A DNA stretch of 25,820 nt from an uncultured Burkholderiales bacterium (GTDB taxonomy: Bacteria; Pseudomonadota; Gammaproteobacteria; Burkholderiales; Burkholderiaceae_D). The stretch spans positions 505-26,324 of the forward strand of contig CALMOR010000085.1 in the NCBI GenBank assembly GCA_937872165.1, written 5' to 3'. This document shows, one piece after another, positions 14,507 to 22,819 of the stretch. A model generated the notes under the pieces. The model was not told the DNA's origin and ran no database searches. It was given only the letters and a program-made list of their open reading frames with translations. A program made the position numbers and the translations under genes. How positions within the stretch are numbered: the first letter of the stretch is position 1; each line of letters begins with the position of its first letter.

Positions 14507-14759
14507 CTTCTACTCGAGGATCGGAGCCGGGCAAACGGGTAGTGACGTTCGGTCGCCGGCCGAGTTGGATGACGGAACTCGGCGTTGAGCCGCTTCGCCC
14601 GACGAGTTGCGGAGGCGGCAGGGCAGGGCGGAGAGCAGGGCCCGGCGCGTCGCTTCGACCGGATTGGATGATAACGTCGCGTCGCAGCCGGTACGCCTTC
14701 GCGGCGTCAGCGTTTTCTGCGAGACGGTCGATGGTTCGACGATTGCCGGACGCGCGGGA

Positions 14760-14964
14760 GCATGACGATGCTGGCTGGGAGCAAACCGCTTGGCGAAGGG
14801 GGAAGTCCAGCGAGAGCTGCTCTCCGGCCGCCGCTATCATGCTGCCGCGTTTGCGGCGCCTGGTCTTAATGCGCCGCCACAGCCCTTCGAGACGGTAGAG
14901 CGGTAGACCCGCTTCTCGTTGATCGTCCACGCGCTCGGCTTCGGTAAAGTCTCGACCTCTTCAT
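14760..14964 (-). mobile_element. IS3-family transposase remnant, frame-broken
   Basis: Seen on the minus strand: ATG 14964 begins MKRSR, then one base later FTEAE, the usual beginning of an IS3-family OrfA. Immediately after, in shifted frames, come AWTINEKRVYR and then LYRLEGLWRRIKTRRRKR, which is the joined middle of OrfB (WTINEKRVYRLYRLEGL...RRRKR) with one base missing in between, followed by EQLSLDFP, similar to the EQWSLDFV that carries the first Asp of the DDE site. So OrfA start is fused to OrfB middle by a deletion, with at least two frameshifts. Non-functional remnant. Terminal inverted repeats were not identified. Confidence 0.6.
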
Positions 14965-15177
14965 CGCTTCTCCTTCCGCTTCTTCCGAAGCAGCGGAGAA
15001 GCCACCTTACTTCCAGTTTTCAACTGCCGTGGAATTCGGGGGAGACGTCAGAGGTCCGCTCTCGGGCCGGGAGCGGACCGTTCGCGACACGTGTGGCGAG
15101 GGCGTCGCCAGACGCGGAGCCCATTGGCGTTTTCTTATCTTGAACGGCACGCTGCCGTGGGACAGAGCACTGCGAAG

Positions 15178-15195
15178 TGCCTGAATTTAGGCACC
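15178..15195. repeat. Imperfect 18-bp palindrome
   Basis: GTGCCT, six-base centre GAATTT, AGGCAC: perfect 6-bp arms in the decayed intergenic region. Could be an old hairpin or operator; function unknown. Confidence 0.4.
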
Positions 15196-15469
15196 TTGCC
15201 GAAGGCTCGACGCTCTCCGCAGGGCGAGCAGGACTGTCTGGCGGTGTGGAGAGTCTCGAGCGAACTGCTCTTCGACAAAAGAATCGCGTGATCGGGGAAG
15301 AAAGCGCGGCCGCCACCCGCCGAACGGCCGTCCTTCAACCGCCTTGTTGCATCACGAACAAGGAATTGTAGAGAGGGGTTCAGCGAGCAGATTGGACCGT
15401 TCAAGGGCTTGCGGGTCGAATCCAGTCATTGAACCGGCGGTCACGGTTCGGTGTTCGACATCTGCGGAT

Positions 15470-15491
15470 GGCCGGCAGCAAGCTGCCGGCC
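15470..15491. terminator. Strong perfect hairpin downstream of padR
   Basis: GGCCGGCAGC (15470-15479), AA, GCTGCCGGCC (15482-15491): perfect 10-bp arms around a 2-base centre, so in RNA a very stable stem with a small loop. It lies 96 bases past the padR stop (minus strand), so it may be its terminator, though no T-run follows on either strand. Confidence 0.45.
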
Positions 15492-15587
15492 GAGGCAAAG
15501 AAGGATGACTCGATTCCAACTTGCGAAGTCAGACGACGGGTAAGCACGAAAGCCAGTCGAAGGGCCGGATATCGATTGGAGTTTCGA

Positions 15588-16190
15588 CTAACGCTTCCTG
15601 GGACGCTCGGGCGCCGGTGGGTCGGCGGCGATGTCCATCCAGAATTCGAGGCATGCCTGCGCCATGCTGATCCCCAGGCGGAGGGGCGCCATGCGGCGTC
15701 CCCGACCACCATGGGTCGCATTGTGCCGCTCGATGTCGCGGTAGATGTCGATACGCTCTCGATAGAGACGTACTTGATCCTTGGCTAATGCGACGAGATC
15801 GCCGTTCGACAAGTAGTCGCTGAAGAAGAGCTGCAGTACAGCCATGTCGCGCATCTCGAACACCTCCCCCGGAGGCTCCCGCAGCCACGCCTTCAGCGCA
15901 TCGGTCCCAGCCGACGTCAGTTCGTAGAGAACCTTGCGGCGACCGCTCTCCTCGCGTTCCTGGCTCAACAGGCCCGCCTCCGCGAGACGCGCGGGTTCGT
16001 TGTACAGCTGCGAATGCGGAAACGGCCAGAAGTAGTTGATCGATCGTTCTGCTGCGCGCTTCAGCTCGTATGAGGTGGATGGCCCACGCACGCCGATCAG
16101 GCCCAGGACGAGGTACGAGACGGGGCTCAAACGAACCCCGGGGGTACTCAGGGTTTCTACGGGTATCAAGGTCCGATTCGGATGGTCCAT
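15588..16190 (-). CDS. PadR-family transcription regulator
   Basis: Winged-helix regulator, probable repressor of the divergent operon. Seen: up to 200 aa. The domain begins LSPVSYLVLGLIGVRGPSTSYELKRAAE, followed by the wing and HSQLYNEPARLAEAGLL, then a C-terminal helical dimerisation region with FEMRDMAVLQLFF and a long helix. ATG 16190 gives a 20-residue N-terminal tail and would leave about 26-35 bp to the ligase start; an in-frame TTG at 16130 would start directly at SPVSYLVLG and leave about 95 bp, with a GC palindrome-like ACCCCGGGGGT (16136-16146) in it. I cannot decide between them. PadR members classically answer to phenolic acids, which fits the neighbouring genes. Confidence 0.9.
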   Translation of the reverse strand: MDHPNRTLIPVETLSTPGVRLSPVSYLVLGLIGVRGPSTSYELKRAAERSINYFWPFPHSQLYNEPARLAEAGLLSQEREESGRRKVLYELTSAGTDALKAWLREPPGEVFEMRDMAVLQLFFSDYLSNGDLVALAKDQVRLYRERIDIYRDIERHNATHGGRGRRMAPLRLGISMAQACLEFWMDIAADPPAPERPRKR

Positions 16191-16205
16191 TATGGATGAT
16201 ATAGC
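16177..16205 (+). promoter_or_regulatory. Possible promoter of the ligase-transporter operon
   Basis: TTCGGA (16177-16182), 17 bases, TATAGC (16200-16205): a weak sigma-70-like pair just before the ligase SD (AGGGA, 16212-16216). It overlaps the start of padR, so a PadR protein bound here could block both genes. Weak match, low confidence. Confidence 0.3.
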
Positions 16206-16225
16206 TCTTTCAGGGAATGGCGCTC

Positions 16226-17827
16226 ATGTCCGCATCCTTCGCTTCGCCGGCCGCCGCGCGACCGGCGGCATCGGCACCGGCCGTCGGCTTCGTCGAGGAA
16301 AGTATCGGGGATGCGCTTCGTCGAGCCGTGGGACGTTGGCCGAATCGAACTGCCCTCGTCGAAGGAGCCGACTCGGGCGCGCGTTCGCGCTGGACGTACA
16401 CCGAGCTCCTGAAGACGTCCGAGCAGTACGCATGGGCATTGCTGGAGACCTTTCGCGTCGGCGACACCGTCGCACTCTGGTCGCCGAATTGCCCGCAGTG
16501 GATGTTCCTCGAACTCGGCGCAGCCCTCGCCGGCCTCAAGCTCGTGACGGTCAATCCGGCCTACCTGACTCAGGAGCTGCTCCACGTTCTTCAGCAGTCC
16601 GAGGCGACGGGGCTTCTCTGCGCTGCGGAATATCGCGGCCGCGACTTTGTCGGCATGGTCCGCGAGGTGCGCGACCAGCTTCCGGCGTCGCTTGCCGTCC
16701 TGACGCTGCCAGCCTGGGCTGAACGGGTTCGTGTCGCCCGTACTACGGGACTGCCCATCGTGTCGCCGGACGACGTTGCGCAGATTCAGTACACATCGGG
16801 CACCACCGGATTTCCGAAAGGTGCCGAACTGACGCACCGCGGACTGGCCAACAACGGGCGGCTCTACGCGACGGCGATCGGGGCGACGGACGATGACGTG
16901 TGGGTCAACCCCATGCCGATGTTCCACACCGCCGGATGCGGACTCCTGACGCTCGGTTGCCTGCAGACCGGCGGGACCCATGTCCTGCCACCCGCGTTCG
17001 ACCCCGAGCTCATGCTCGCGTTGATCGAGGCCGAGCGCGGCACCGTGGTACTCAGCGTGCCGACGATGCTGCTGCGGATGCTCGACCATCCTTCCGCCGG
17101 AACCCGGGACTTGAGGTCCTGGCGACTTGCGACCTTGGGCGGAGCGCCCGTCCCGCCCGAGCTCGTGCGTCGAGCGCAGGACGAACGCGGGCTGAAGGTC
17201 GCCATCGGGTTCGGCCAGACCGAGTGCTCCCCGTACATCACCCATACCATACCCGACGATCCGCACCCCGAGTGGTGGATGACCGTCGGCAGGCCCTTGC
17301 CGGGCGTCGAAGCGAAGGTCGTCGATCCCGAGGCGGGTCACGTCGTTCCCGAAGGCGAGATCGGCGAGGTCTGTACCCGCAGTCCGTGCGTCATGAAGGG
17401 TTACTTCCGCAATCCCCAGGCCACGCGACAGGCCATCGACTCCGACGGCTGGCTGCACACGGGCGACCTCGGCTCGATGGATGAACACGGCTATCTCCGG
17501 ATCCAGGGCCGCCTGAAGGACATGATCATCCGCGGCGGAGAGAACGTCTACCCGCGCGAGATCGAGGATGTGCTCTTCACGCATCCGAGCGTCGCCAACG
17601 TGGCCGTCGTGGGCGTCCCGGACCCGGACTGGGGCGAGGTGGTTGCGGCATTCGTACAGGTCCGGCCGGAACGCGAGGTCGACGCGGCGACGCTCGAGCG
17701 TTTCTGTCGAGAGCACCTCGCATCTTACAAAGTGCCGCGCGTGTGGCGCTTCCTCGATGCCTTTCCGCAGACCGCTTCCGGCAAGGTCCAGAAATTCATC
17801 CTGAAGGCCCAGCTCGCACAGCCATGA
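16226..17827 (+). CDS. AMP-dependent fatty/aromatic acyl-CoA ligase
   Basis: Activates a carboxylic acid to its CoA thioester via an acyl-AMP, in the cytoplasm. Seen: 533 aa from ATG 16226, chosen because AGGGA at 16212-16216 is correctly spaced to it but abuts the alternative ATG 16217. Conserved ANL-family motifs: P-loop YTSGTTGFPKG (189-199), GFGQTE, GWLHTGDLG, YLRIQGRLKDMIIRGGENVYP (here shortened: GRLKDMIIRGGENVYP) and the C-terminal SGKVQKF with K520. The sequence resembles medium/long-chain fatty-acyl synthetases and bacterial aromatic-acid CoA ligases; the substrate cannot be told by eye. First gene of the operon; its TGA overlaps the next ATG (ATGA). The close divergent padR is its probable regulator. 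Confident for family. Confidence 0.95.
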   Translation: MSASFASPAAARPAASAPAVGFVEESIGDALRRAVGRWPNRTALVEGADSGARSRWTYTELLKTSEQYAWALLETFRVGDTVALWSPNCPQWMFLELGAALAGLKLVTVNPAYLTQELLHVLQQSEATGLLCAAEYRGRDFVGMVREVRDQLPASLAVLTLPAWAERVRVARTTGLPIVSPDDVAQIQYTSGTTGFPKGAELTHRGLANNGRLYATAIGATDDDVWVNPMPMFHTAGCGLLTLGCLQTGGTHVLPPAFDPELMLALIEAERGTVVLSVPTMLLRMLDHPSAGTRDLRSWRLATLGGAPVPPELVRRAQDERGLKVAIGFGQTECSPYITHTIPDDPHPEWWMTVGRPLPGVEAKVVDPEAGHVVPEGEIGEVCTRSPCVMKGYFRNPQATRQAIDSDGWLHTGDLGSMDEHGYLRIQGRLKDMIIRGGENVYPREIEDVLFTHPSVANVAVVGVPDPDWGEVVAAFVQVRPEREVDAATLERFCREHLASYKVPRVWRFLDAFPQTASGKVQKFILKAQLAQP

Positions 17828-18651
17828 CCGAAAGAATCCGCTCGCTCGAAGGCAAGACCCTGTTCATGACCGGCGGGAGTCGCGGCATCGGCAAGGCGAT
17901 CGCGCTGCGTGCGGCGCGCGATGGAGCGAACATCGCCATCGCTGCCAAGACCAGCGAGCCGCATCCCTCGCTCGAAGGGACGATTCACAGCGTGGCTGCC
18001 GAGATCGAGGAGGCGGGGGGCCGCGCCCTGCCGCTGACCGTCGACGTCCGCAACGAAGAGGAGATCGCGGCGGCCGTTCGAGAGACGGTCCGCGCGTTCG
18101 GCGGGATCGACATCCTGGTCAACAATGCTAGTGCGCTGCACCTGTCGAAGACGCCCGACACGCCGGCCAAGCGCTTCGATCTCATGTTCGACATCAACGT
18201 GAGAGGAACCTTCCTCACGACGCAGGCGTGCCATCCGCATCTCGCGCGGGCCGCGAACCCTCACGTCCTCGTGCTGTCGCCGCCCCTGAATCTGAAGCCG
18301 GAGTGGTTCGCCGAGCATTGCGCCTACACGATGTCGAAGTACGCGATGAGCATGTGCGTGCTCGGTATGGCGGAGGAATTCCGCGAGGTCGGCATCGCCG
18401 TCAACGCGTTGTGGCCGGCCACCATGATCCAGACGGCGGCGAGCTTGGTGATCGGCGTGCCGGCCGAGGACTGCCGAAAGCCCGACATCATGGCCGACGC
18501 TGCCCACGCCGTCCTCACACGCGGCAGTCGGGAGGCGACCGGGCGATTCTTCCTGGACGACGAAGCGCTCGGCGAAGAGGGCGTCACCGACTTCGAGTCG
18601 TATGCGGTCGTGCCGGGCAAGCGCCTCGCGCGCGATCTCTTCGTCGAATAG
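17824..18651 (+). CDS. SDR oxidoreductase, HSDL2-like
   Basis: Short-chain dehydrogenase acting probably on the CoA ester or its acid (hydroxy/keto interconversion). Seen: 275 aa from ATG 17824, overlapping the ligase stop. Cofactor motif TGGSRGIG (16-23), NNAS, VLSPPLNLKPEWF with S152, and YTMSK with Y168 and K172, then AVNALWPATMIQTAA. This succession, especially LSPPLN..WF and NALWPxTxIxTAA, is that of hydroxysteroid-dehydrogenase-like 2 (HSDL2), whose bacterial relatives have only this domain; real substrate unknown. Its stop is followed by a 9-base gap to the livG-type gene, so it is in the same transcript. Confident for family. Confidence 0.94.
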   Translation: MTERIRSLEGKTLFMTGGSRGIGKAIALRAARDGANIAIAAKTSEPHPSLEGTIHSVAAEIEEAGGRALPLTVDVRNEEEIAAAVRETVRAFGGIDILVNNASALHLSKTPDTPAKRFDLMFDINVRGTFLTTQACHPHLARAANPHVLVLSPPLNLKPEWFAEHCAYTMSKYAMSMCVLGMAEEFREVGIAVNALWPATMIQTAASLVIGVPAEDCRKPDIMADAAHAVLTRGSREATGRFFLDDEALGEEGVTDFESYAVVPGKRLARDLFVE

Positions 18652-18660
18652 GCGGACGCG

Positions 18661-19449
18661 ATGGTGACGCCCGCCGCGGTTCCGCATCCGATCCTCTCGG
18701 TCCAGAACGTGTCGCTCCACTTCGGCGGCGTGCAGGCGTTGACGGACGTCAGCTTCGACGTTCGCGAGGGGGAGCTGCTGTCGGTGATCGGTCCCAACGG
18801 CGCGGGCAAGAGCTCCTTGCTCAACTGCATCAACGGCGTCTACTGGCCGCAGGCCGGGACCGTTCGGCTGCGGGGCGAGCCGCTGACCCGCGCGCGGCCC
18901 CGCGAAGTCGCGCGACGCGGGGTCGGGAGGACCTTCCAGCACATCGCGTTGTTCGCGGGCATGAACGTCGCCGACAACATCATGACCGGCCGCAACCTCC
19001 TGCTGCGGCACGGCGTCGCCGCGCAGGCGCTCGGGTTCGGCCCGTCGCGCGACGAGGAGCTGCGGCATCGCGATCGGGTCGCCCGGATCATCGATTTCCT
19101 CGCGCTCGCTCCGTACGGCGACAGCGATCCCGCGCAATTGCCGTACGGCATCCAGAAGCGCGTCGACCTCGGTCGCGCGCTGGCCATGGAGCCCCGGCTC
19201 CTGCTGCTCGACGAGCCGATGGCCGGCATGAACGTCGACGAGAAGATCGACATGTGCGCCTTCATCCTGGGTGCCCGGGCGACCTTCGGCGCGAGCGTGC
19301 TGCTGATCGAGCACGACCTCGCGGTCGTCATGGATCTCTCGGACAGGATCGTCGTGCTCGACTATGGCAGGAAGATCGGAGACGGCACGCCGCAGCAAGT
19401 ACGGCAGAGCCCGGAAGTGACCGCCGCGTATCTCGGCGTTGCCCACTGA
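18661..19449 (+). CDS. ABC transporter ATPase, LivG type
   Basis: One of two ATPases powering a branched-chain-amino-acid-type (HAAT) uptake system. Seen: 262 aa; Walker A GPNGAGKS (44-51), Q-loop in RTFQHIALF, signature region LPYGIQKRVDLGRAL (160 onward), Walker B LLLLDEP with D184-E185, H-loop in LIEHDLAVV. The signature reads LPYGIQ rather than the canonical LSGGQ, which is common in this subfamily (LxYGxQ). The length and the end (TAAYLG) fit LivG. Lies 9 bases after the SDR gene and 7 before the permease gene. Confidence 0.95.
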   Translation: MVTPAAVPHPILSVQNVSLHFGGVQALTDVSFDVREGELLSVIGPNGAGKSSLLNCINGVYWPQAGTVRLRGEPLTRARPREVARRGVGRTFQHIALFAGMNVADNIMTGRNLLLRHGVAAQALGFGPSRDEELRHRDRVARIIDFLALAPYGDSDPAQLPYGIQKRVDLGRALAMEPRLLLLDEPMAGMNVDEKIDMCAFILGARATFGASVLLIEHDLAVVMDLSDRIVVLDYGRKIGDGTPQQVRQSPEVTAAYLGVAH

Positions 19450-19456
19450 GCGCGAG

Positions 19457-20386
19457 ATGGCGTTCTTCCTCGAGGCACTCATCGGCGGGCTGATGGCAGG
19501 GATGCTCTACGCCCTGGTCGCCGTCGGGTTCGTGCTGATCTACAAGGCCTCCGGCATCTTCAACTTCGCGCAGGGCTCGATGGTCCTGTTCGCGGCGCTG
19601 GCGATGGCGCGCCTGCTGGAATGGTTGCCGCGATCGCTGCACCTGCGATCGGCGGCGCTGTCGATCCTGCTTTCCTTGTCGCTCACGCTTCTTCTGTTGG
19701 CGGCCGTCTGCTGGATGATCCAGCGCCTGTGCTTTTCCCGACTGGCCAGTCGAGGGGCCGTGCCGATGCTGATGGCGACGATCGGCATCGCCTACATCCT
19801 CGACGGCGTCGGTCAGCTCGTCTTCGGCAGCGACATCTACAAGATCGACGTCGGCATGCCGAAGGCGCCGCTGTTGCTCCTCGAGTCCGCGTTTCCAGGA
19901 GGCCTGCTCGTGAGCCGTGAAGACCTGGTCGCGACCGGCCTGTCGATCGCGCTGGTTCTCGGACTGACAGCGTTCTTCCAGTTCACGCGCGCCGGCCTTG
20001 CGCTGCGGGCGGTGGCCGACGATCAGCGCGCATCGCTATCGCTCGGAATCTCGCTCGAGAAGACGTGGCTGCTCGCATGGTTCGTCAGCAGCGTCGTCGC
20101 GCTCTGCGCGGGCGTGGTCTGGGGTTCGAAACTGGGCGTGCAGTTCGCGTTGTCACAAATCGCTCTGAAGGCGTTGCCGGCGGTCGTCCTCGGCGGGCTG
20201 ACGTCCATTCCCGGCGCGATCGTCGGCGCCCTGCTGATCGGTGTCGGGGAGAAGCTTTCCGAGTCGTTCATCGGGCCGATCATCGGCGGGGGCATCGAGA
20301 CCTGGTTCGCCTATGTGCTCGCGCTGCTGCTTTTGCTCGTGCGCCCCGAAGGCCTGCTGGGTGAAAAGGCGCTGGTCCGTGTCTAG
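19457..20386 (+). CDS. ABC transporter permease, LivH type
   Basis: Integral inner-membrane permease. Seen: 309 aa from ATG 19457 (TTG 19439 is in frame but overlaps the previous gene). Multiple hydrophobic helices; MLYALVAVGFVLIYKASGIFNFAQGSM is the standard LivH beginning, and GGLTSIPGAIVGALLIG the standard loop near the end. Partners: LivG before it and LivM after it. Confident. Confidence 0.95.
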   Translation: MAFFLEALIGGLMAGMLYALVAVGFVLIYKASGIFNFAQGSMVLFAALAMARLLEWLPRSLHLRSAALSILLSLSLTLLLLAAVCWMIQRLCFSRLASRGAVPMLMATIGIAYILDGVGQLVFGSDIYKIDVGMPKAPLLLLESAFPGGLLVSREDLVATGLSIALVLGLTAFFQFTRAGLALRAVADDQRASLSLGISLEKTWLLAWFVSSVVALCAGVVWGSKLGVQFALSQIALKALPAVVLGGLTSIPGAIVGALLIGVGEKLSESFIGPIIGGGIETWFAYVLALLLLLVRPEGLLGEKALVRV

Positions 20387-21494
20387 CGATCGCGCGATGC
20401 ACCTCGCTACCGGAGCCGATGCCGTCGTCGTCGCGCCGGTCGTCGCGGACCGCCTCGTGCTCCATCGCATGGAAATCGCGGCTATCGCGGGCCTCGTGGT
20501 CGTCGCAGTCGTGGCGCCCGCCATCGCGAGCGACTACCTGCTGCGCGCCGTCCTGATCCCGCTGGTAATCCTCGGCCTTGCGGCAATCGGCGTCAACGTG
20601 CTCGTCGGCTTCTGTGGACAGATCTCTCTCGGGACGGGCGCCTTCATGGCAGTCGGCGCCTACCGCGCGTTCAACGTGCTCACTCGCGTGAGCGGCATGC
20701 CGGTCGTCGTCGCGATCCTGTGCGGTGGGCTCGTCGCGGCGCTCGTCGGCGTGGCGTTCGGGATTCCGTCGCTGCGCATCCGTGGCCTGTACCTCGCCGT
20801 GGCGACGCTGGCGGCCCAGTTCCTCGCCGACTGGGCCTTCCTGCGATTCCCCTGGTTCACCGGCGACTCGACGTCGGGCTCGGCGAGCGTCGGGCGCCTC
20901 GCCGCCTTCGGATGGCCCATCGACTCCGCTGCGGACAAGTACTACTTCTGTCTCGCGTTCCTCGCGGTGTTCGCCGTACTGGTTCGCAACCTGGTCCTGG
21001 CCGGCATCGGTCGCGAATGGCGAGCGGTCCGCGACATGGACGTCGCCGCGGCAGTGATCGGGATTCGTCCGACGTTCGCGAAGCTGACCGCGTTCGGCAT
21101 CAGCTCCTGCATCGTCGGCGTCGCGGGTGCCCTGTGGGCGTTCGTGCACCTGGGCGCCTGGGAGCCGGCCACGTTCAACCTCGACCGGTCGTTGCAGGTG
21201 CTCTTCATGGTCATCGTCGGCGGCCTCGGTTCTCTCTACGGCGGCATCCTGGGGGCCGCGTTCATCGTCACGCTGCCGATTGCCCTGGACCGCGGCCCGG
21301 CGCTCGTCGGGCTTCCCGTCTCGACGACCGCCGCGACGCACCTCGCGCACATCGTCTACGGCGCGCTCATCGTCGCCTTTCTCATCGTCGAGCCGCACGG
21401 TCTCGCCCGACTGGCGCGAAACGCCGCACGCCGGTGGCACACGCGCCGCTCGATGCGGCGATCCACGGTCTACCACCCCAAAGAGGCGTCATGA
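20379..21494 (+). CDS. ABC transporter permease, LivM type
   Basis: Second inner-membrane permease. Seen: 371 aa if GTG 20379 is used; it overlaps the livH stop by 8 bases and has AAAAGG nine bases upstream, while ATG 20397 is the next in frame and has no SD. Family marks: GVNVLVGFCGQISLGTGAF, SLRIRGLYLAVATLA, GGLGSLYGGILGAAF (LivM-type). Ends with a basic cytoplasmic tail (RRWHTRRSMRRS). The TGA overlaps the ATG of the following binding-protein gene (ATGA). Confident for family. Confidence 0.94.
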   Translation: MSSDRAMHLATGADAVVVAPVVADRLVLHRMEIAAIAGLVVVAVVAPAIASDYLLRAVLIPLVILGLAAIGVNVLVGFCGQISLGTGAFMAVGAYRAFNVLTRVSGMPVVVAILCGGLVAALVGVAFGIPSLRIRGLYLAVATLAAQFLADWAFLRFPWFTGDSTSGSASVGRLAAFGWPIDSAADKYYFCLAFLAVFAVLVRNLVLAGIGREWRAVRDMDVAAAVIGIRPTFAKLTAFGISSCIVGVAGALWAFVHLGAWEPATFNLDRSLQVLFMVIVGGLGSLYGGILGAAFIVTLPIALDRGPALVGLPVSTTAATHLAHIVYGALIVAFLIVEPHGLARLARNAARRWHTRRSMRRSTVYHPKEAS

Positions 21495-22819
21495 ACATCT
21501 CACGTTCGCTGCGTTCACTTTTCTTCCTCGGGACCGGTCTCTTCGGCTTGCACGAGAGCGCCTTCGCCCAGGCGAAGGAGCAGTTCTTCCCGTTGATCGT
21601 CTACCGCACGGGACCCTATGCACCGAACGGCACGCCGCTGGCGAACGGCAAGCTCGACTACCTGAAGCTCGTCAATGCGCGCGACGGCGGCGTGAACGGC
21701 GTCAAGCTCACCTACGAGGAGTGCGAGACCGCCTATGCGACCGACCGCGGCGTCGAGTGCTACGAGCGTCTGAAGGGTCGCCCGGGCGTCGCACTGTTCG
21801 AACCGCAGACGACCGGCATCACCTTCGCACTGACGGAGAAAGCCCTCGGCGACCGGATCCCCCTCATCACGCCCGGCTACGGCCTTTCGATCTCGCAGGA
21901 CGGCACGGCGTTTCCCTGGAACTTCCCGCTGATGGGGTCGTACTGGACGGCTGCCGACATCCTGATCCAGAACCTGGCCAGGAAGGAGGGCGGGGCGAAC
22001 GGACTGCGCGGCAAGAGGATCGCCTTGCTTTATCACGACTCGCCATTCGGCAAGGAGCCGATCCCGATGCTGCAGGCGCGCAGCCGCCTGCAGGGTTTCG
22101 AGCTGACGCTGATCCCGGTGACGCCGCCGGGGCTCGAGCAGAAGTCGGCCTGGCTGCAGGTGCGCCAGCAGCGGCCCGACTACGTCGTGATGTGGGGCTG
22201 GGGCGCGATGAACTCGGCGGCTTTGCGCGAGGCCGAGGCCACGGGGTTCGCGCGCGAGAAGATGTTCGGCGTGTGGTGGGCCGGCGCCGAGCCGGACGTG
22301 CGCGACGTCGGCGAGGGCGCGAAAGGCTACAGCGCGCTGACGTTGAATCCGCATGGTCAACAGCTGAACGTCGTGCAGCAGATCCTCGCGCAGGTGTACG
22401 CCAAGGGTCAGGGCAGCGGGCCGCGCGAGGACGCCGGCTCCGTGCTGCACGTACGGGGCGTCCTGATGCAGATGCTGGCCATCGAGGGGGTTCGTACCGC
22501 GCAGGAGCGTTTCGGCAAGGGCAAGGTCATGACGCCCGAGCAGGTCCGGTGGGGCCTTGAGAACCTGTCGCTGGATGCGAAGCGGCTGCAGGCACTCGGG
22601 CTCACGGACGTGATCAGGCCCTTGTCGACATCGTGCGTCGACCACATGGGTTCCACCTGGGCCAGCCTGCAGACGTGGGACGGCAGCCGATGGACGACGA
22701 GTTCCGAGCCGATGCAGGCCGACGACCAGATCATCAAGCCGATGGTCCGCGCCGGCGGCGACAAGTATCTGTCGGACAAGAAGCTCGACCGTCGCACGCC
22801 GACGGACTGCCAATCGTGA
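21491..22819 (+). CDS. Periplasmic substrate-binding protein of the HAAT transporter
   Basis: Binds the solute in the periplasm and delivers it to the permeases. Seen: 442 aa from ATG 21491 with AAAGAGG just upstream (21480-21485); signal peptide with hydrophobic core and AFA cleavage site (near residue 27). Periplasmic-binding-protein type 1 (Peripla_BP_6-like), with ITPGYG, a Rossmann-like second lobe (IALLYHDSPFGKEP), and several aromatic residues (WGWGAMN, WWAGAEPD) that suit an aromatic or hydrophobic ligand; that is inference. Placed between the LivM and LivF genes; overlaps both by start/stop sharing. The longer-than-usual protein (about 60 residues over LivK) is a feature of acid/aromatic-type binders. 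Confidence 0.93.
   Translation: MNISRSLRSLFFLGTGLFGLHESAFAQAKEQFFPLIVYRTGPYAPNGTPLANGKLDYLKLVNARDGGVNGVKLTYEECETAYATDRGVECYERLKGRPGVALFEPQTTGITFALTEKALGDRIPLITPGYGLSISQDGTAFPWNFPLMGSYWTAADILIQNLARKEGGANGLRGKRIALLYHDSPFGKEPIPMLQARSRLQGFELTLIPVTPPGLEQKSAWLQVRQQRPDYVVMWGWGAMNSAALREAEATGFAREKMFGVWWAGAEPDVRDVGEGAKGYSALTLNPHGQQLNVVQQILAQVYAKGQGSGPREDAGSVLHVRGVLMQMLAIEGVRTAQERFGKGKVMTPEQVRWGLENLSLDAKRLQALGLTDVIRPLSTSCVDHMGSTWASLQTWDGSRWTTSSEPMQADDQIIKPMVRAGGDKYLSDKKLDRRTPTDCQS

Larger units (their letters stand above)
14507..15587. other. Decayed intergenic region with IS remnant and inverted repeats
   Basis: About 1.08 kb between XRE and padR genes (both minus strand). Apart from the IS3-type remnant (14760-14964) and the inverted repeats listed separately, no recognisable gene is seen; the open frames here are low-complexity. 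Long purine/pyrimidine-biased stretches on both strands are typical of decayed mobile DNA. A tRNA-like GGTCGAATCC string near 15415 lacks the rest of a tRNA. Confidence 0.5.

Noticed and set aside
15400..15440. tRNA-like string (GGTCGAATCC) with flanking TTCAA/TTGAA repeats
   Set aside because: Only one arm resembles a T-loop; no acceptor, D or anticodon stem can be folded, so it is not called a tRNA or attachment site.
18661..19449. LPYGIQ instead of LSGGQ in the LivG-type ATPase as a sign of decay
   Set aside because: This variation is normal in the LivG subfamily (LxYGxQ), so it is not a defect.
20280..21476. 398-codon antisense frame opposite the livM gene
   Set aside because: Shadow frame with Arg/Asp/Glu-rich composition.
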